Shown here piece after piece: positions 15,988 to 25,060 of a stretch of 34,534 nt of DNA. Within the stretch, counting starts at the first letter, position 1; each line of letters starts with the position of its first letter. Origin of the DNA: Mastigocoleus testarum BC008 (GTDB lineage Bacteria > Cyanobacteriota > Cyanobacteriia > Cyanobacteriales > Nostocaceae). A model generated the notes under the pieces. That model saw only the letters and a program-made list of their open reading frames with translations. It made no database searches and was not told where the DNA came from. Location: positions 1 to 34,534 of the forward strand of contig NZ_LMTZ01000138.1 in the NCBI RefSeq assembly GCF_001456025.1, read 5' to 3'. The translations under genes were made by a program, and so were the position numbers.

Positions 15988-18900
15988 TTAGACATACTCA
16001 AAAGCACTGTCACTAAGATTTAAGGTGATGTTATCTTCTAGAATTGCTACTAAATCTCCATCGCGGGAAAGGAAGATATTATCTCCTTGCTGCTGTTGTT
16101 GATAATCTTCAGCAACTCCATGAAGTTGGAGAAAATCAACTGTAGAATCAAAATCTTTGATTAGAGCATAATCTTGATGACCAGCTGTAGCATAGTAGGC
16201 TTGGTTTGCATCTCCCAAGATAAACTTATCTGCACCATCAACACCGGTTAAGATATCTTTTTCATAGTAACCAGCAACTACTTCATCAGTACCATTGATG
16301 ACGTCATTACCAGCACCGCCAGAAATAGTATCATTACCACCATTACCAGTTATATGGTCGTTACCAGCGTCAATATTATTACTACCATTAGCGGTAGATA
16401 ATTTAATCTCAATAATTCCTCTTAGAGGTATATTTTTCTTATCACCCCATTGATTTTGATAATTCATCCTGACATAATCGCCACCATTGACATTATTCGG
16501 TTCTCCAGGGACCCAATTAGTATATGTAAGAGCTTCTCCGCTGCTCCACTCAAATTGTCCTTCGACATTTTTGTCGGTTAGACCAATCCACAATTCTTCG
16601 GTACTACCAAAAGTTGTTTTCAACCACTCTTCTTCTGAAGCATCATTGATTGTGACTAAGTTACCACCAATACTTTCCGCATAGGCTTGTGCTACATTCC
16701 AAGTCATTGCAGTATCAGTAACAATATACTTACTACCGTTATACACTGCACCATCAATTCCGGAAGTAGAAGATGAAACCTGCTCAACATCTACCACTAA
16801 GCGAGGAGCCTTAGCACCTTCTGCAGAGTCAAAATCAACTCCATCAGATCCTGTGGGTAGAAAAGCCCATCCATAATTACTAGTGGGGTCCGTTTGCCAA
16901 GATTTTAAGCTTTCTGTAACATCAATTCTCAAAATACCTGCACTAACAGAACCAGTAGTAGCAACTGCTGTATTAGATGCTTCTACACCATTGGCTGATA
17001 CTCCGTTATCATAAGTGTCCCAAGAATACCAAGTAACATTATCTGACCAGCTTTTAAGCATTTCATGGACCTTAAAACTACTACCCGGATCAGAAACATC
17101 AAGTTCTAAGAAGGCAGAGTTAATGGTACCGTCCAGAGCAATTTGACCTTCTTGAGCACCAAAGATATCTTCAAAGCGAATTAAACTATGAATTGGATAA
17201 CCCAAGTCATTGCTATCTATATTGAGGGAAGTTGCATTACTATAGCTTGTGGTCCAATAGTACCCATTTAACTGAGTGTCAACTGTTCCGTTGTAGCCAT
17301 TAACTCCTTGCTGGAAAGTTAAGGTTTGAGGAGTTTTAACAGCAATACCATCGTCTATATCATCACCATAGATTGAATCATTACCAGAGTTACCGTAAAT
17401 TTGGTCATCTCCTGATCCACCGACAATAGTATCATTACCACCAGCGCTAGACCAGTCAATTTCAATAATGCCTCGGAAAGATGCATTTGTGGTTACATCA
17501 TCCCACTTATTTGTATTAGGATCCCAGATATGACTCAAGATAGCGTAGTCTTGGTTTCCTTGAGAATCATCCGGTTGATTGGGAGCCCAATCGGTATAGA
17601 TGCCATCATTGGTATTACCGAGAACCCAATCTACAACTTGACCGCTAGCCCATTTCCAGGTTCCTTCAGTTTCCGCATCAGAGAAACCAATAAAGAGAGC
17701 TTCTGTAGTACCAAAGGTATCTTTCAACCATTGGTTTTCAGCAGCATCGTTAATAGTAACTAAGTTACCACCGTAACTTTCAGCTTCAGCTTGTGCTTCT
17801 GTCCAAGTACCAGCCTGACTTAAGATATAAGTACTCCGACCATAGTTAAAACTACCAGCAATATTAATTGGGGCAATATTACTCGAATCGTTTGCCTCAT
17901 CTTCCCCGAAGATAATATCATTACCTTCACCACCATCAATCCCATCATTACCATTACCACCTCTGAGGATATCGCTATTTGCTCCCAGTTCTATTGCAGT
18001 AGCTGTTGTATCAGTGGCGTTGGAAGTAGTATTAGAAGTATCGTTAGTATTAGGAGTGTCAGTAGTATTGGAATTTCCAGTGATATCGGAAGTATCAGTA
18101 GAAACTTCCACAGGAACAAACTCAATATAGTCAATAAAACCTTCTGGAGTAAAATCTGCCAAACTATCAATACCGAAGGTGTCACCTTGACTCAATTGAA
18201 CGTTATTAATAGTGCGCTTAGTAAAGTTTCCTGCTTCTAATTGAGAATCATAAAGAACATCATCAAGTTTCCAGTTATCAATTTCAACTCCGTTTACTTT
18301 AACTTTTATCCTGCCCTGATTATATTTTGATTCGCCAACTTTCCCGATATCATGATAACCAACAATTACATTATAGAGTCCAGATTCCAGATTAAAAGTT
18401 GTATTTCCGTAAATCCATTGGTTATCTGAATTGGGTCCAATTAACTTACCACCAGAGGCGTAAGTTTTACTTTCTTCCTTATACACTCCCGTCCAATTCA
18501 TTTCTTCAGCTTCAAGTCGAACAGGGTCTTTTTCTAAAGTTACATTGTTGTTGTTAACGATGGGAACGAAATCAACATAGTCGATGTAAGCTTTATCGTA
18601 TACGACACTGCCACCATCGTCATCATCATCACCACCACTACTAGCTGCGTAAGCAACTGTATTTAGAAATAAAGATTCACCACCGTTAAGACTAACTTCA
18701 CTGGCAATAGTCCTGGTTTTAAAGTTGGAAACACCAGGAGATGTACTTCCCGAAGTTTGATTTAAATACCAATCATCTATTGTACTGGATCCTAAAGAAG
18801 CTGTAATCCTAGCATTACCATAAACATCGTGATAGCCAATCACAATATTGTATAGTCCTGCTTGTCCGTTAAAAATGGTACTGATGTTAGCTGTAGAATT

Positions 18901-21270
18901 AGTCTGAACCAGAGTCCCACTAGAAGCTAGATTGTAGTTTCCAGACAAGGTCATATTTTCTGCTTCGATTCTCATTGGGTCTTGAGCAAGTTCGACAGTA
19001 ATGACTTCTTCAGTTGTAGTATCAGTTTCAGGAGTAAATAGACCGATCAGAGGAGTTAAATTATTGCCAAAGGCTTTTTGTAATATCGCAGAGTAGCGAT
19101 CGCCGAAGATAAAATCATCACCGCTACCACCATTTCCAATATCTTTTCCTTCTCCCCCAACCAATAAATCTTTTCCTGCTCCTCCTTCTAAAGCATCATT
19201 TCCTTTTCCGCCGATTAAAGCATCGTGTCCTGTATCTCCATTGAGGAAATCTCTACCTTCTCCTCCGTCCAAGTAATCATCATGTTCGCCGCCCATCAGG
19301 ACATCTGCGCCAGCTTCGCCAAGCAATACATCTTCACCAGATTCACCAGATATCAGGTCATCTCCTTTCCCACCTTTGATCGAATCATTACCATCAAAGC
19401 CAAAGATAGTGTCATAACCTTCGCCACCAATTATAGTGTCGTCTCCTTCGGCTCCATCAACTAAGTCATCACCTTTACCAGAAACTATATTGTCGTTGCT
19501 GGTGTCCCCACCAATGATGTCATCTTCATGACCTCCAGTAATGTCTCCGTAAATAACATTAGTTATCTCACTGTTATTCTGTCCTGGTAATCTAATGTCT
19601 GTGAAGTTTCCATTATCTTGACTCGCAAAGAATACTTCTTGCCACCAAGAGTTACCTCCCTCATTATCTTGCGACCACCATTCATAGAGTTCTTGCCAGG
19701 AAGAATTACCTCCCTCATTATTTTGTGACCACCATTCATAGAGTTCTTGCCAAGAAGAATTACCTCCTCCGTTATTTTGCGCCCACCATTCGTAATGTTC
19801 TTGCCAGGAAGAATTACCTCCCTCATTATTTTGTGACCACCATTCATAGAATTCTTGCCAAGAAGAGTTACCTCCTTCATTATCTTGCGCCCACCACTTA
19901 TAGCTTTTCTTCTTCATTTTGCGTAAATCTTTGAAGAAGTCTTTGTCTGGCTCATCCTCATTCGTGGTGTTATCTGTGGTGGTAGATTCAGAAGTAGTTT
20001 CGGTTGTAGTGGATTCGGAAGTTGAATCTGTAGTATTAGATTCAGAAGTAGTTTCGGTTGTAGTGGATTCGGAAGTTGAATCTGTAGTGTTAGATTCAGA
20101 AGTAGTTTCGGTTGTAGTGGATTCGGAAGTTGAATCTGTAGTGTTAGATTCAGATGTAGTTTCGGTTGTAGTGGTAGATTCAGATGCTGCAGCTGCAATT
20201 TCTGCCTCTATTTGCGCTATTAAATCTAAAGAAGATACTGGAACGTTTGCATTTTCTTCTATCCACTCAACAGAAACACCGAGTTTTTCAGCTAGTTGAA
20301 TCTTGGCTTGGGCTAGTGTTAATTCTAATCCTTGTGTGGTGAATAACTGTTCCACGTCACCAGCACTTTCACTTAGATCGTAACCCATGACATCAAAAGC
20401 TAAGACATCCAAGTCAGTAATAGATGCTCGCTCTTGATACCACAGAGTCGGATCCATAATCCCTAGAGGGTCGTAACGTCTTTCCCAGTGGCTAGCTTGA
20501 TAACCGTCTCCTTCTTTACCTGTAGACATCTTGGCTGTTAAAGTTTCTCCACCGTCAGGCGAGAACCAAGCTACTCCACCGATTGATAAATCACTTACGC
20601 TCCCGTCAGGGTTGTTTTGAGCTAAACTTTGCGCGGAGAAACGGAATAAGTCTAAAGGGCTAAAATTTGTTAACTCCGTACGACCAGAATAAAGAGTATC
20701 TTGTTGCAAGGAGAAATCTAAACTGCTGGTAAAACCTAGAATATGTCCCGTTTCGTGGAGCGCTACACTCAAAAAATCGAGGGTATTTTCTGCTGCTTCA
20801 CTATCCCTTAAGTAATTGAAATCCCAGGAAAAATCCTGGTTCATCATAATTGTGCCATCGAGGAAATGAATTGAATCGTCGAGAACATAACGATCCAAAC
20901 TAATTGCTTCATTCATTCCCAAGGCTTGAGCTAAGGCAGTGGTTAACTTTATTTTGGTATTACCGCCAATTAAATCGCCATTAAGTAAGAAATCAACGGT
21001 ATTTCCTTGTTGTAAAGCATCATAAGCAAGTTGGTCTTCTTCCGAAGTGATGTCTGCAGCAAAATATTCTAAAAATAAGGCGTAATGTTGTTCGTGATAT
21101 TCGGGAACTGCTCCACCAATTATATTTGCATCTAATTGGTCTGTACATTTGGCAAAGATATTGATTTCAATGTCATCTGCAAATAATTGACCCCAAAGAA
21201 GAGATGTCATCTCGTAACCAATCATTTGTTCGAGACTGACATTCATATCGTAAAGAAAGTTTATTTGCAT
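15988..21270 (-). CDS. Giant RTX mosaic protein: metzincin-like protease, Trp-rich repeats, carbohydrate-binding and C-type lectin domains
   Basis: The 1760-residue product is a chain of modules. Residues 1-300 look like a zinc protease: HETGHILGF (H172, E173, H176) and a GIMDPT Met-turn. About 361-437 is an acidic Ser/Thr/Glu repeat (18-residue unit), and about 456-545 a Trp-rich repeat (unit YEWWSQNNEGGNSSWQEL, 18 residues). RTX calcium-binding repeats follow at about 576-724. Two related carbohydrate-binding-like domains lie at about 763-905 and 915-1054 (DPMRIEAENM, DPVRLEAEEM; both with GLYN.(I)VGYHD). Then come a C-type lectin domain with QPD (1232-1234), a DNRLRE-type domain (about 1314-1496) and a second C-type lectin domain with EPN (1590-1592), with short RTX blocks between. 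The C-terminus (DYALIKDFDSTVDFLQLHG...) resembles cyanobacterial RTX export signals, and no N-terminal signal peptide is seen, so type I secretion is likely. The ATG at 21270 has no strong ribosome-binding site. Confidence 0.85.
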   Translation of the reverse strand: MQINFLYDMNVSLEQMIGYEMTSLLWGQLFADDIEINIFAKCTDQLDANIIGGAVPEYHEQHYALFLEYFAADITSEEDQLAYDALQQGNTVDFLLNGDLIGGNTKIKLTTALAQALGMNEAISLDRYVLDDSIHFLDGTIMMNQDFSWDFNYLRDSEAAENTLDFLSVALHETGHILGFTSSLDFSLQQDTLYSGRTELTNFSPLDLFRFSAQSLAQNNPDGSVSDLSIGGVAWFSPDGGETLTAKMSTGKEGDGYQASHWERRYDPLGIMDPTLWYQERASITDLDVLAFDVMGYDLSESAGDVEQLFTTQGLELTLAQAKIQLAEKLGVSVEWIEENANVPVSSLDLIAQIEAEIAAAASESTTTTETTSESNTTDSTSESTTTETTSESNTTDSTSESTTTETTSESNTTDSTSESTTTETTSESTTTDNTTNEDEPDKDFFKDLRKMKKKSYKWWAQDNEGGNSSWQEFYEWWSQNNEGGNSSWQEHYEWWAQNNGGGNSSWQELYEWWSQNNEGGNSSWQELYEWWSQDNEGGNSWWQEVFFASQDNGNFTDIRLPGQNNSEITNVIYGDITGGHEDDIIGGDTSNDNIVSGKGDDLVDGAEGDDTIIGGEGYDTIFGFDGNDSIKGGKGDDLISGESGEDVLLGEAGADVLMGGEHDDYLDGGEGRDFLNGDTGHDALIGGKGNDALEGGAGKDLLVGGEGKDIGNGGSGDDFIFGDRYSAILQKAFGNNLTPLIGLFTPETDTTTEEVITVELAQDPMRIEAENMTLSGNYNLASSGTLVQTNSTANISTIFNGQAGLYNIVIGYHDVYGNARITASLGSSTIDDWYLNQTSGSTSPGVSNFKTRTIASEVSLNGGESLFLNTVAYAASSGGDDDDDGGSVVYDKAYIDYVDFVPIVNNNNVTLEKDPVRLEAEEMNWTGVYKEESKTYASGGKLIGPNSDNQWIYGNTTFNLESGLYNVIVGYHDIGKVGESKYNQGRIKVKVNGVEIDNWKLDDVLYDSQLEAGNFTKRTINNVQLSQGDTFGIDSLADFTPEGFIDYIEFVPVEVSTDTSDITGNSNTTDTPNTNDTSNTTSNATDTTATAIELGANSDILRGGNGNDGIDGGEGNDIIFGEDEANDSSNIAPINIAGSFNYGRSTYILSQAGTWTEAQAEAESYGGNLVTINDAAENQWLKDTFGTTEALFIGFSDAETEGTWKWASGQVVDWVLGNTNDGIYTDWAPNQPDDSQGNQDYAILSHIWDPNTNKWDDVTTNASFRGIIEIDWSSAGGNDTIVGGSGDDQIYGNSGNDSIYGDDIDDGIAVKTPQTLTFQQGVNGYNGTVDTQLNGYYWTTSYSNATSLNIDSNDLGYPIHSLIRFEDIFGAQEGQIALDGTINSAFLELDVSDPGSSFKVHEMLKSWSDNVTWYSWDTYDNGVSANGVEASNTAVATTGSVSAGILRIDVTESLKSWQTDPTSNYGWAFLPTGSDGVDFDSAEGAKAPRLVVDVEQVSSSTSGIDGAVYNGSKYIVTDTAMTWNVAQAYAESIGGNLVTINDASEEEWLKTTFGSTEELWIGLTDKNVEGQFEWSSGEALTYTNWVPGEPNNVNGGDYVRMNYQNQWGDKKNIPLRGIIEIKLSTANGSNNIDAGNDHITGNGGNDTISGGAGNDVINGTDEVVAGYYEKDILTGVDGADKFILGDANQAYYATAGHQDYALIKDFDSTVDFLQLHGVAEDYQQQQQGDNIFLSRDGDLVAILEDNITLNLSDSAFEYV
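19640..19908. repeat. 54-bp tandem repeat encoding Trp-rich units
   Basis: About five near-identical 54-bp copies encode the 18-residue unit YEWWSQNNEGGNSSWQEL with small changes (A/S, D/N, L/F/H). Each unit has three tryptophans (two adjacent). The outer copies are the most diverged. I do not recognise this repeat from a named family. Confidence 0.9.
19970..20190. repeat. 54-bp tandem repeat encoding Ser/Thr/Glu-rich linker
   Basis: About three full and two partial 54-bp copies encode the unit TTSESNTTDSTSESTTTE. The period equals that of the unrelated Trp-rich array just downstream in the protein. It probably forms an extended, possibly glycosylated linker behind the protease domain. Confidence 0.85.
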
Positions 21271-21696
21271 ATTCTGATGTAATTTAGAGTAAATAAACGT
21301 TTTTCAAATTTTTGTACTTATCTTCTCAAGTTTAAAAAACCTATTATTGATTTGGGCAAAATCGATATTAAACTTTGATGAAAGTATCAATAAAAATAAG
21401 ATTTTAAAATAAATTGGCCTCAGTATTAAGACTGAAATTACTCAAATTGTTTAGCGATCTACATTATTTTATTTAGCTACTTGCTTGTTCTATTAATTTT
21501 GATTCATTTATCTTTGGGTCATCTTTCTCAGGACATGTCCTAAATATAATTTTCTTGAATTTATAAATGATTTTTCGTAAAAATTAATGCATGATTAATT
21601 TATCAGTAATTTTTGGGAATAATTAATTTGGAAATGCGGTTAAATGTTTTTATTTAACTCTCACTAACTTTAAATGTTAGAGATCTAGGGTGAGCC
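21271..21696. other. Divergent intergenic region between the RTX and TpsA genes
   Basis: This 426-bp AT-rich region must hold promoters for both large surface-protein genes. A perfect 12-bp palindrome, AGGACATGTCCT (21530-21541), lies inside it and could be an operator shared by the two divergent genes. No clear -35/-10 pair was recognised. Confidence 0.5.
21530..21541. promoter_or_regulatory. Perfect 12-bp palindrome, possible operator
   Basis: AGGACATGTCCT is its own reverse complement and sits about 155 bp upstream of the TpsA start and 260 bp upstream of the RTX start. No regulator for it is known from the window; chance occurrence is possible. Confidence 0.3.
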
Positions 21697-24600
21697 ATGA
21701 ATAACGTTTATTTTTCTTTATCACAACTGGAAATCAGAAAGAAAAACAAAAACCTTTATCTGATATTATGCTTGGTATTTTGTTCGTTATTTGGCAATAC
21801 ACCAAAAGTCTCAGCACAATCAACACAAATTCAAATTATCCCGGATACTACTCTTCCCATCAATTCTGTAGTGTCCCCCGATACTAGTGGAAATTTGATT
21901 GAAATTACTGGAGGAACAGCTGCAGGAAATAATCTTTTTCACAGCTTTCAACAATTTTCTGTTCTTGATGGTCAAACAGCTTTCTTCAATAATGGATCGA
22001 GTATAGGAAGTATTTTCAGTCGGGTTACTGGTAGCTCAGTTTCTAATATTGAAGGGATAATTCGTGCAAATGGGACAGCTAATCTATTTTTTATTAACCC
22101 CAAGGGCATTATTTTCGGTCCCAATGCAACTCTGGAGATTGGTGGTTCATTTTTAGGAAGTACTGCAGAAAGTATTAAATTCAGTGATGGTAATTTTTAT
22201 AGTGCTGTTGACCCCCAAGCACCACCTTTACTAAACATCAATATTCCCGTTGGTTTGCAATATGGTACTGAGCCAGGAAATATTATTGTTGAGGGGACTG
22301 GGAATAGTACGGGTTTTGCTGACCCCAGTAATAATGATTATTCTCTAGTTAAAAACTTTCGTCCTTCTGGATTACAAGTAGACCAGGGAAAAAATTTAGC
22401 TTTGATTGGAGGTAATATCGCTTTAGATGGGGGAAATCTAACCGCAGCAGAAGGACATATTGAATTAGGTAGTGTTAAGCAGGGTTTAGTTGGACTTAAT
22501 ACTAGTAGTGAAATTTGGACATTTGACTATCAAGGAGTAGCTGGTTTTACAGATATTGCTTTAGCAAATGCAGCTTCAGTGGAAGTTAGTGGTAATAGTA
22601 GTGGTACGGTTAACGTTCGCGGACAAAATATTTCTCTAACAGACGCTTCCGCCATTCTCTCTAACACTTCAGGAAATGGAACGGGAGGAAGTATTACTCT
22701 TAACGGTGCAGATTCCGTCAGAATTACAGGGGTATCTCAAAACCAAATTCCTTTTGTTTCCTATGTTTCCACAGATACTACAGCAGGTTCAACAGGAGCA
22801 GGGGCAGATTTAAATATTGATACCAATTATTTATTAGTTGCTGGCGGCGCTCAAGTAGCTAGTGCTATTTTTGGCAGTGGTAAAGGTGGAAACTTAAGTG
22901 TAAATGCAGAGCGGGTAGAGTTAATTGCAGGTTCCCGCGTAGCTGGTTCGAGCGGTCTGTTTGCTCCCATTGTCCCAGGAGCAACTGGTGATGGGGGAAA
23001 TATTAATGTAGACACCGATAGTTTATTAATCGCTGGAGGAGCCCAAGCTTTTACTCTTTCATTTAGTAATGGTAAAGCAGGGGATTTTAATATTAAGGCA
23101 CAAGATATTGAACTTAATGGAACTTCTCCTAATGGGACTCCTAGTGGTTTATTTAATAATACTTTTGCCGGTGGAGATGGAGGTAACTTAAGTATTAATA
23201 CTGATACTTTAAAAGTTATAGACGGTGCTGATATTGGTTCTACCGTTGGAGGCTTAGGAAATGCTGGAAATATCGATATTAAAGCAAATAATATTGAATT
23301 AAGCAGCGTTGATTCTTTAACAGACCCCAGTCAAATTTCTGCTTCCGTCCAATCGAGTGCGACAGGAACAGCTGGAGATATTAACATCGAGACTAACAGC
23401 CTCAAGCTTAGTGGTGGAACCCAAATAAATTCCAGTGTACTCGGTACCGGACAAGGAGGAAATCTTGCTATTAAAGCCAGCGAGATTAATTTAACTGGAT
23501 ATTCTGCAGTTGCTAACAGATCTACTGGTTTATTTGCAACTGTTATTCCCGGTGCAACCGGTAATAGTGGTAATTTAGCGATCACAACCGATAATTTACA
23601 GGTATCAGATGGAGCACAAATTGCTGTTAGTACTGGTGGTTCTGGATCTGCTGGTAATCTTACAGTTACAGCATCCAACTCAGTAGAATTGAGCGGTAAT
23701 GCAATTCAAGCTGGTGGTGGTAGTAGTGGTTTATTTTCCAGTGCGGTTTTGGGGAATGGAAACGGTGGAAATATAAATTTAACAACCGATAGACTAACTG
23801 TAAAAGATGGTGCAACTATTAGTGCAAGTAACTTCTTAAGTGGTAGCAATGCAGATATTTTAGCAGGAACAGGAACCGGTAAAGCAGGAAATATCAATAT
23901 TAACGCCCCAACCATTGAACTAGATGGAGTAGATACTGATACTCCTGCTAGCATTACAGCTTCAACTTTTGCAGGGGGTGGGGGAAATATTTTTCTTAAT
24001 AGCAACACAATTACCGCTCAAAATGGCGCTCAAGTAACAGCAGAAACTTTAGGAGAAGGTGCTGGTGGTGCTATTGAAGTTTTTACAAATAATCTAAATC
24101 TTACTAGTGGTGCAACTTTCAGTAGTAGTACTGTTGCAGCAGGAGATGCGGGAATAATCTCTGTAAATAGTAACTTGCTGGATATCTCTGCACAAGGAAA
24201 AATTACTACTAGCAGTACGGGGACAGGTCAAGCTGGCAATATTAATTTAAATAGCGATCGCATTCAAACAGATGGAGGCTTTATTACTGCAACTTCAGAA
24301 CAAACAGGTGGTGGTGATATCAATATTTTCAGCAATGAAATTCTATTACGAAATAATAGCTTAATTAGCACCAGCGTTTTAGATAGTAATGGTGGTGGGG
24401 GAAATATTTTTATTGATAATTCTAATTTTATTTTGGCACTCAATAATAGCGATATTAGAGCTAATGCTGTATTTGGACCAGGAGGTAATATCGATATTAC
24501 AACCGAACTTATTTTCACCGATTTAACCAGTGATATTGATGCTTCATCTCAGTTTGGACTTGATGGAGTTGTTGAGATTAAAAGTCCCGAATCAGAAAAA

Positions 24601-24936
24601 GACTTAGGTACGGGTATCTTACCTGAAGATATTACAGATCCTAGTGGTCTGATTACAGCAGCTTGTCCAAGTAGTGGCGAAAATATTTTTGCAGTTACGG
24701 GTAATGGGGGAATTCCCAATAGTCCATATCAGAGTCATTCTCTTAGTTCAAATTGGCACGATCTGCGTCCAGCTACACAACAAACAACCAAAGTAAATAC
24801 AGCAAAAGTCGCTCCCTCAAGAAAGCCGATTAAAGAAGCTACAGCAACTATCATCAATTCAGATGGTGAGTTAGAATTAGTCGCTTTGAGCCCTTTATCC
24901 ACACACAATTGGATAAAGTCTAGTTGTCGAGGCTAA
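21697..24936 (+). CDS. Filamentous-haemagglutinin-type exoprotein (TpsA)
   Basis: A signal peptide (hydrophobic 20-33, cleavage probably after VSA at 40) is followed by a TPS secretion domain: TLPINSVV, GGTAAGNNLFHSFQQFSV, and the FFINPKGIIFGPNATLEIGG motif (N134 starts the NPxGI signature). The rest is a long beta-helix of GGNI/GDINI rungs with S/T/N/G-rich turns (for example SGTVNVRGQNISLTDAS), ending with DPSGLITAACPSSGENIF, a cyanobacterial TpsA tail. It should be exported by Sec and then moved across the outer membrane by a TpsB such as the one at 10736, ending up at or beyond the cell surface. Adhesion is the usual role. AGGGTGA precedes the ATG. At 1079 residues it is short compared with pathogen haemagglutinins but normal for cyanobacterial family members. 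A CHAT gene follows after 124 bp on the same strand. Confidence 0.9.
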   Translation: MNNVYFSLSQLEIRKKNKNLYLILCLVFCSLFGNTPKVSAQSTQIQIIPDTTLPINSVVSPDTSGNLIEITGGTAAGNNLFHSFQQFSVLDGQTAFFNNGSSIGSIFSRVTGSSVSNIEGIIRANGTANLFFINPKGIIFGPNATLEIGGSFLGSTAESIKFSDGNFYSAVDPQAPPLLNINIPVGLQYGTEPGNIIVEGTGNSTGFADPSNNDYSLVKNFRPSGLQVDQGKNLALIGGNIALDGGNLTAAEGHIELGSVKQGLVGLNTSSEIWTFDYQGVAGFTDIALANAASVEVSGNSSGTVNVRGQNISLTDASAILSNTSGNGTGGSITLNGADSVRITGVSQNQIPFVSYVSTDTTAGSTGAGADLNIDTNYLLVAGGAQVASAIFGSGKGGNLSVNAERVELIAGSRVAGSSGLFAPIVPGATGDGGNINVDTDSLLIAGGAQAFTLSFSNGKAGDFNIKAQDIELNGTSPNGTPSGLFNNTFAGGDGGNLSINTDTLKVIDGADIGSTVGGLGNAGNIDIKANNIELSSVDSLTDPSQISASVQSSATGTAGDINIETNSLKLSGGTQINSSVLGTGQGGNLAIKASEINLTGYSAVANRSTGLFATVIPGATGNSGNLAITTDNLQVSDGAQIAVSTGGSGSAGNLTVTASNSVELSGNAIQAGGGSSGLFSSAVLGNGNGGNINLTTDRLTVKDGATISASNFLSGSNADILAGTGTGKAGNININAPTIELDGVDTDTPASITASTFAGGGGNIFLNSNTITAQNGAQVTAETLGEGAGGAIEVFTNNLNLTSGATFSSSTVAAGDAGIISVNSNLLDISAQGKITTSSTGTGQAGNINLNSDRIQTDGGFITATSEQTGGGDINIFSNEILLRNNSLISTSVLDSNGGGGNIFIDNSNFILALNNSDIRANAVFGPGGNIDITTELIFTDLTSDIDASSQFGLDGVVEIKSPESEKDLGTGILPEDITDPSGLITAACPSSGENIFAVTGNGGIPNSPYQSHSLSSNWHDLRPATQQTTKVNTAKVAPSRKPIKEATATIINSDGELELVALSPLSTHNWIKSSCRG

Positions 24937-25060
24937 CCATCTCCTAACCTCCCCTTGGTGAGGAATATCAGTTTTTATAGATTACTAAATTATTTAGCAG
25001 TTAGGATTGCCATATCCAAATTTAAGACTATTGAAAATTTAAAAGTATTGAGAAACTTTA

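Noticed and set aside
19919..20299. Valine/serine-rich plus-strand frame opposite the RTX gene
   Set aside because: It is the antisense reading of the 54-bp Ser/Thr/Glu repeat and has no independent support.
23331..24518. Minus-strand reading frames inside the TpsA gene
   Set aside because: They are proline/leucine-rich mirrors of the glycine/asparagine repeats of the real gene, without start signals.
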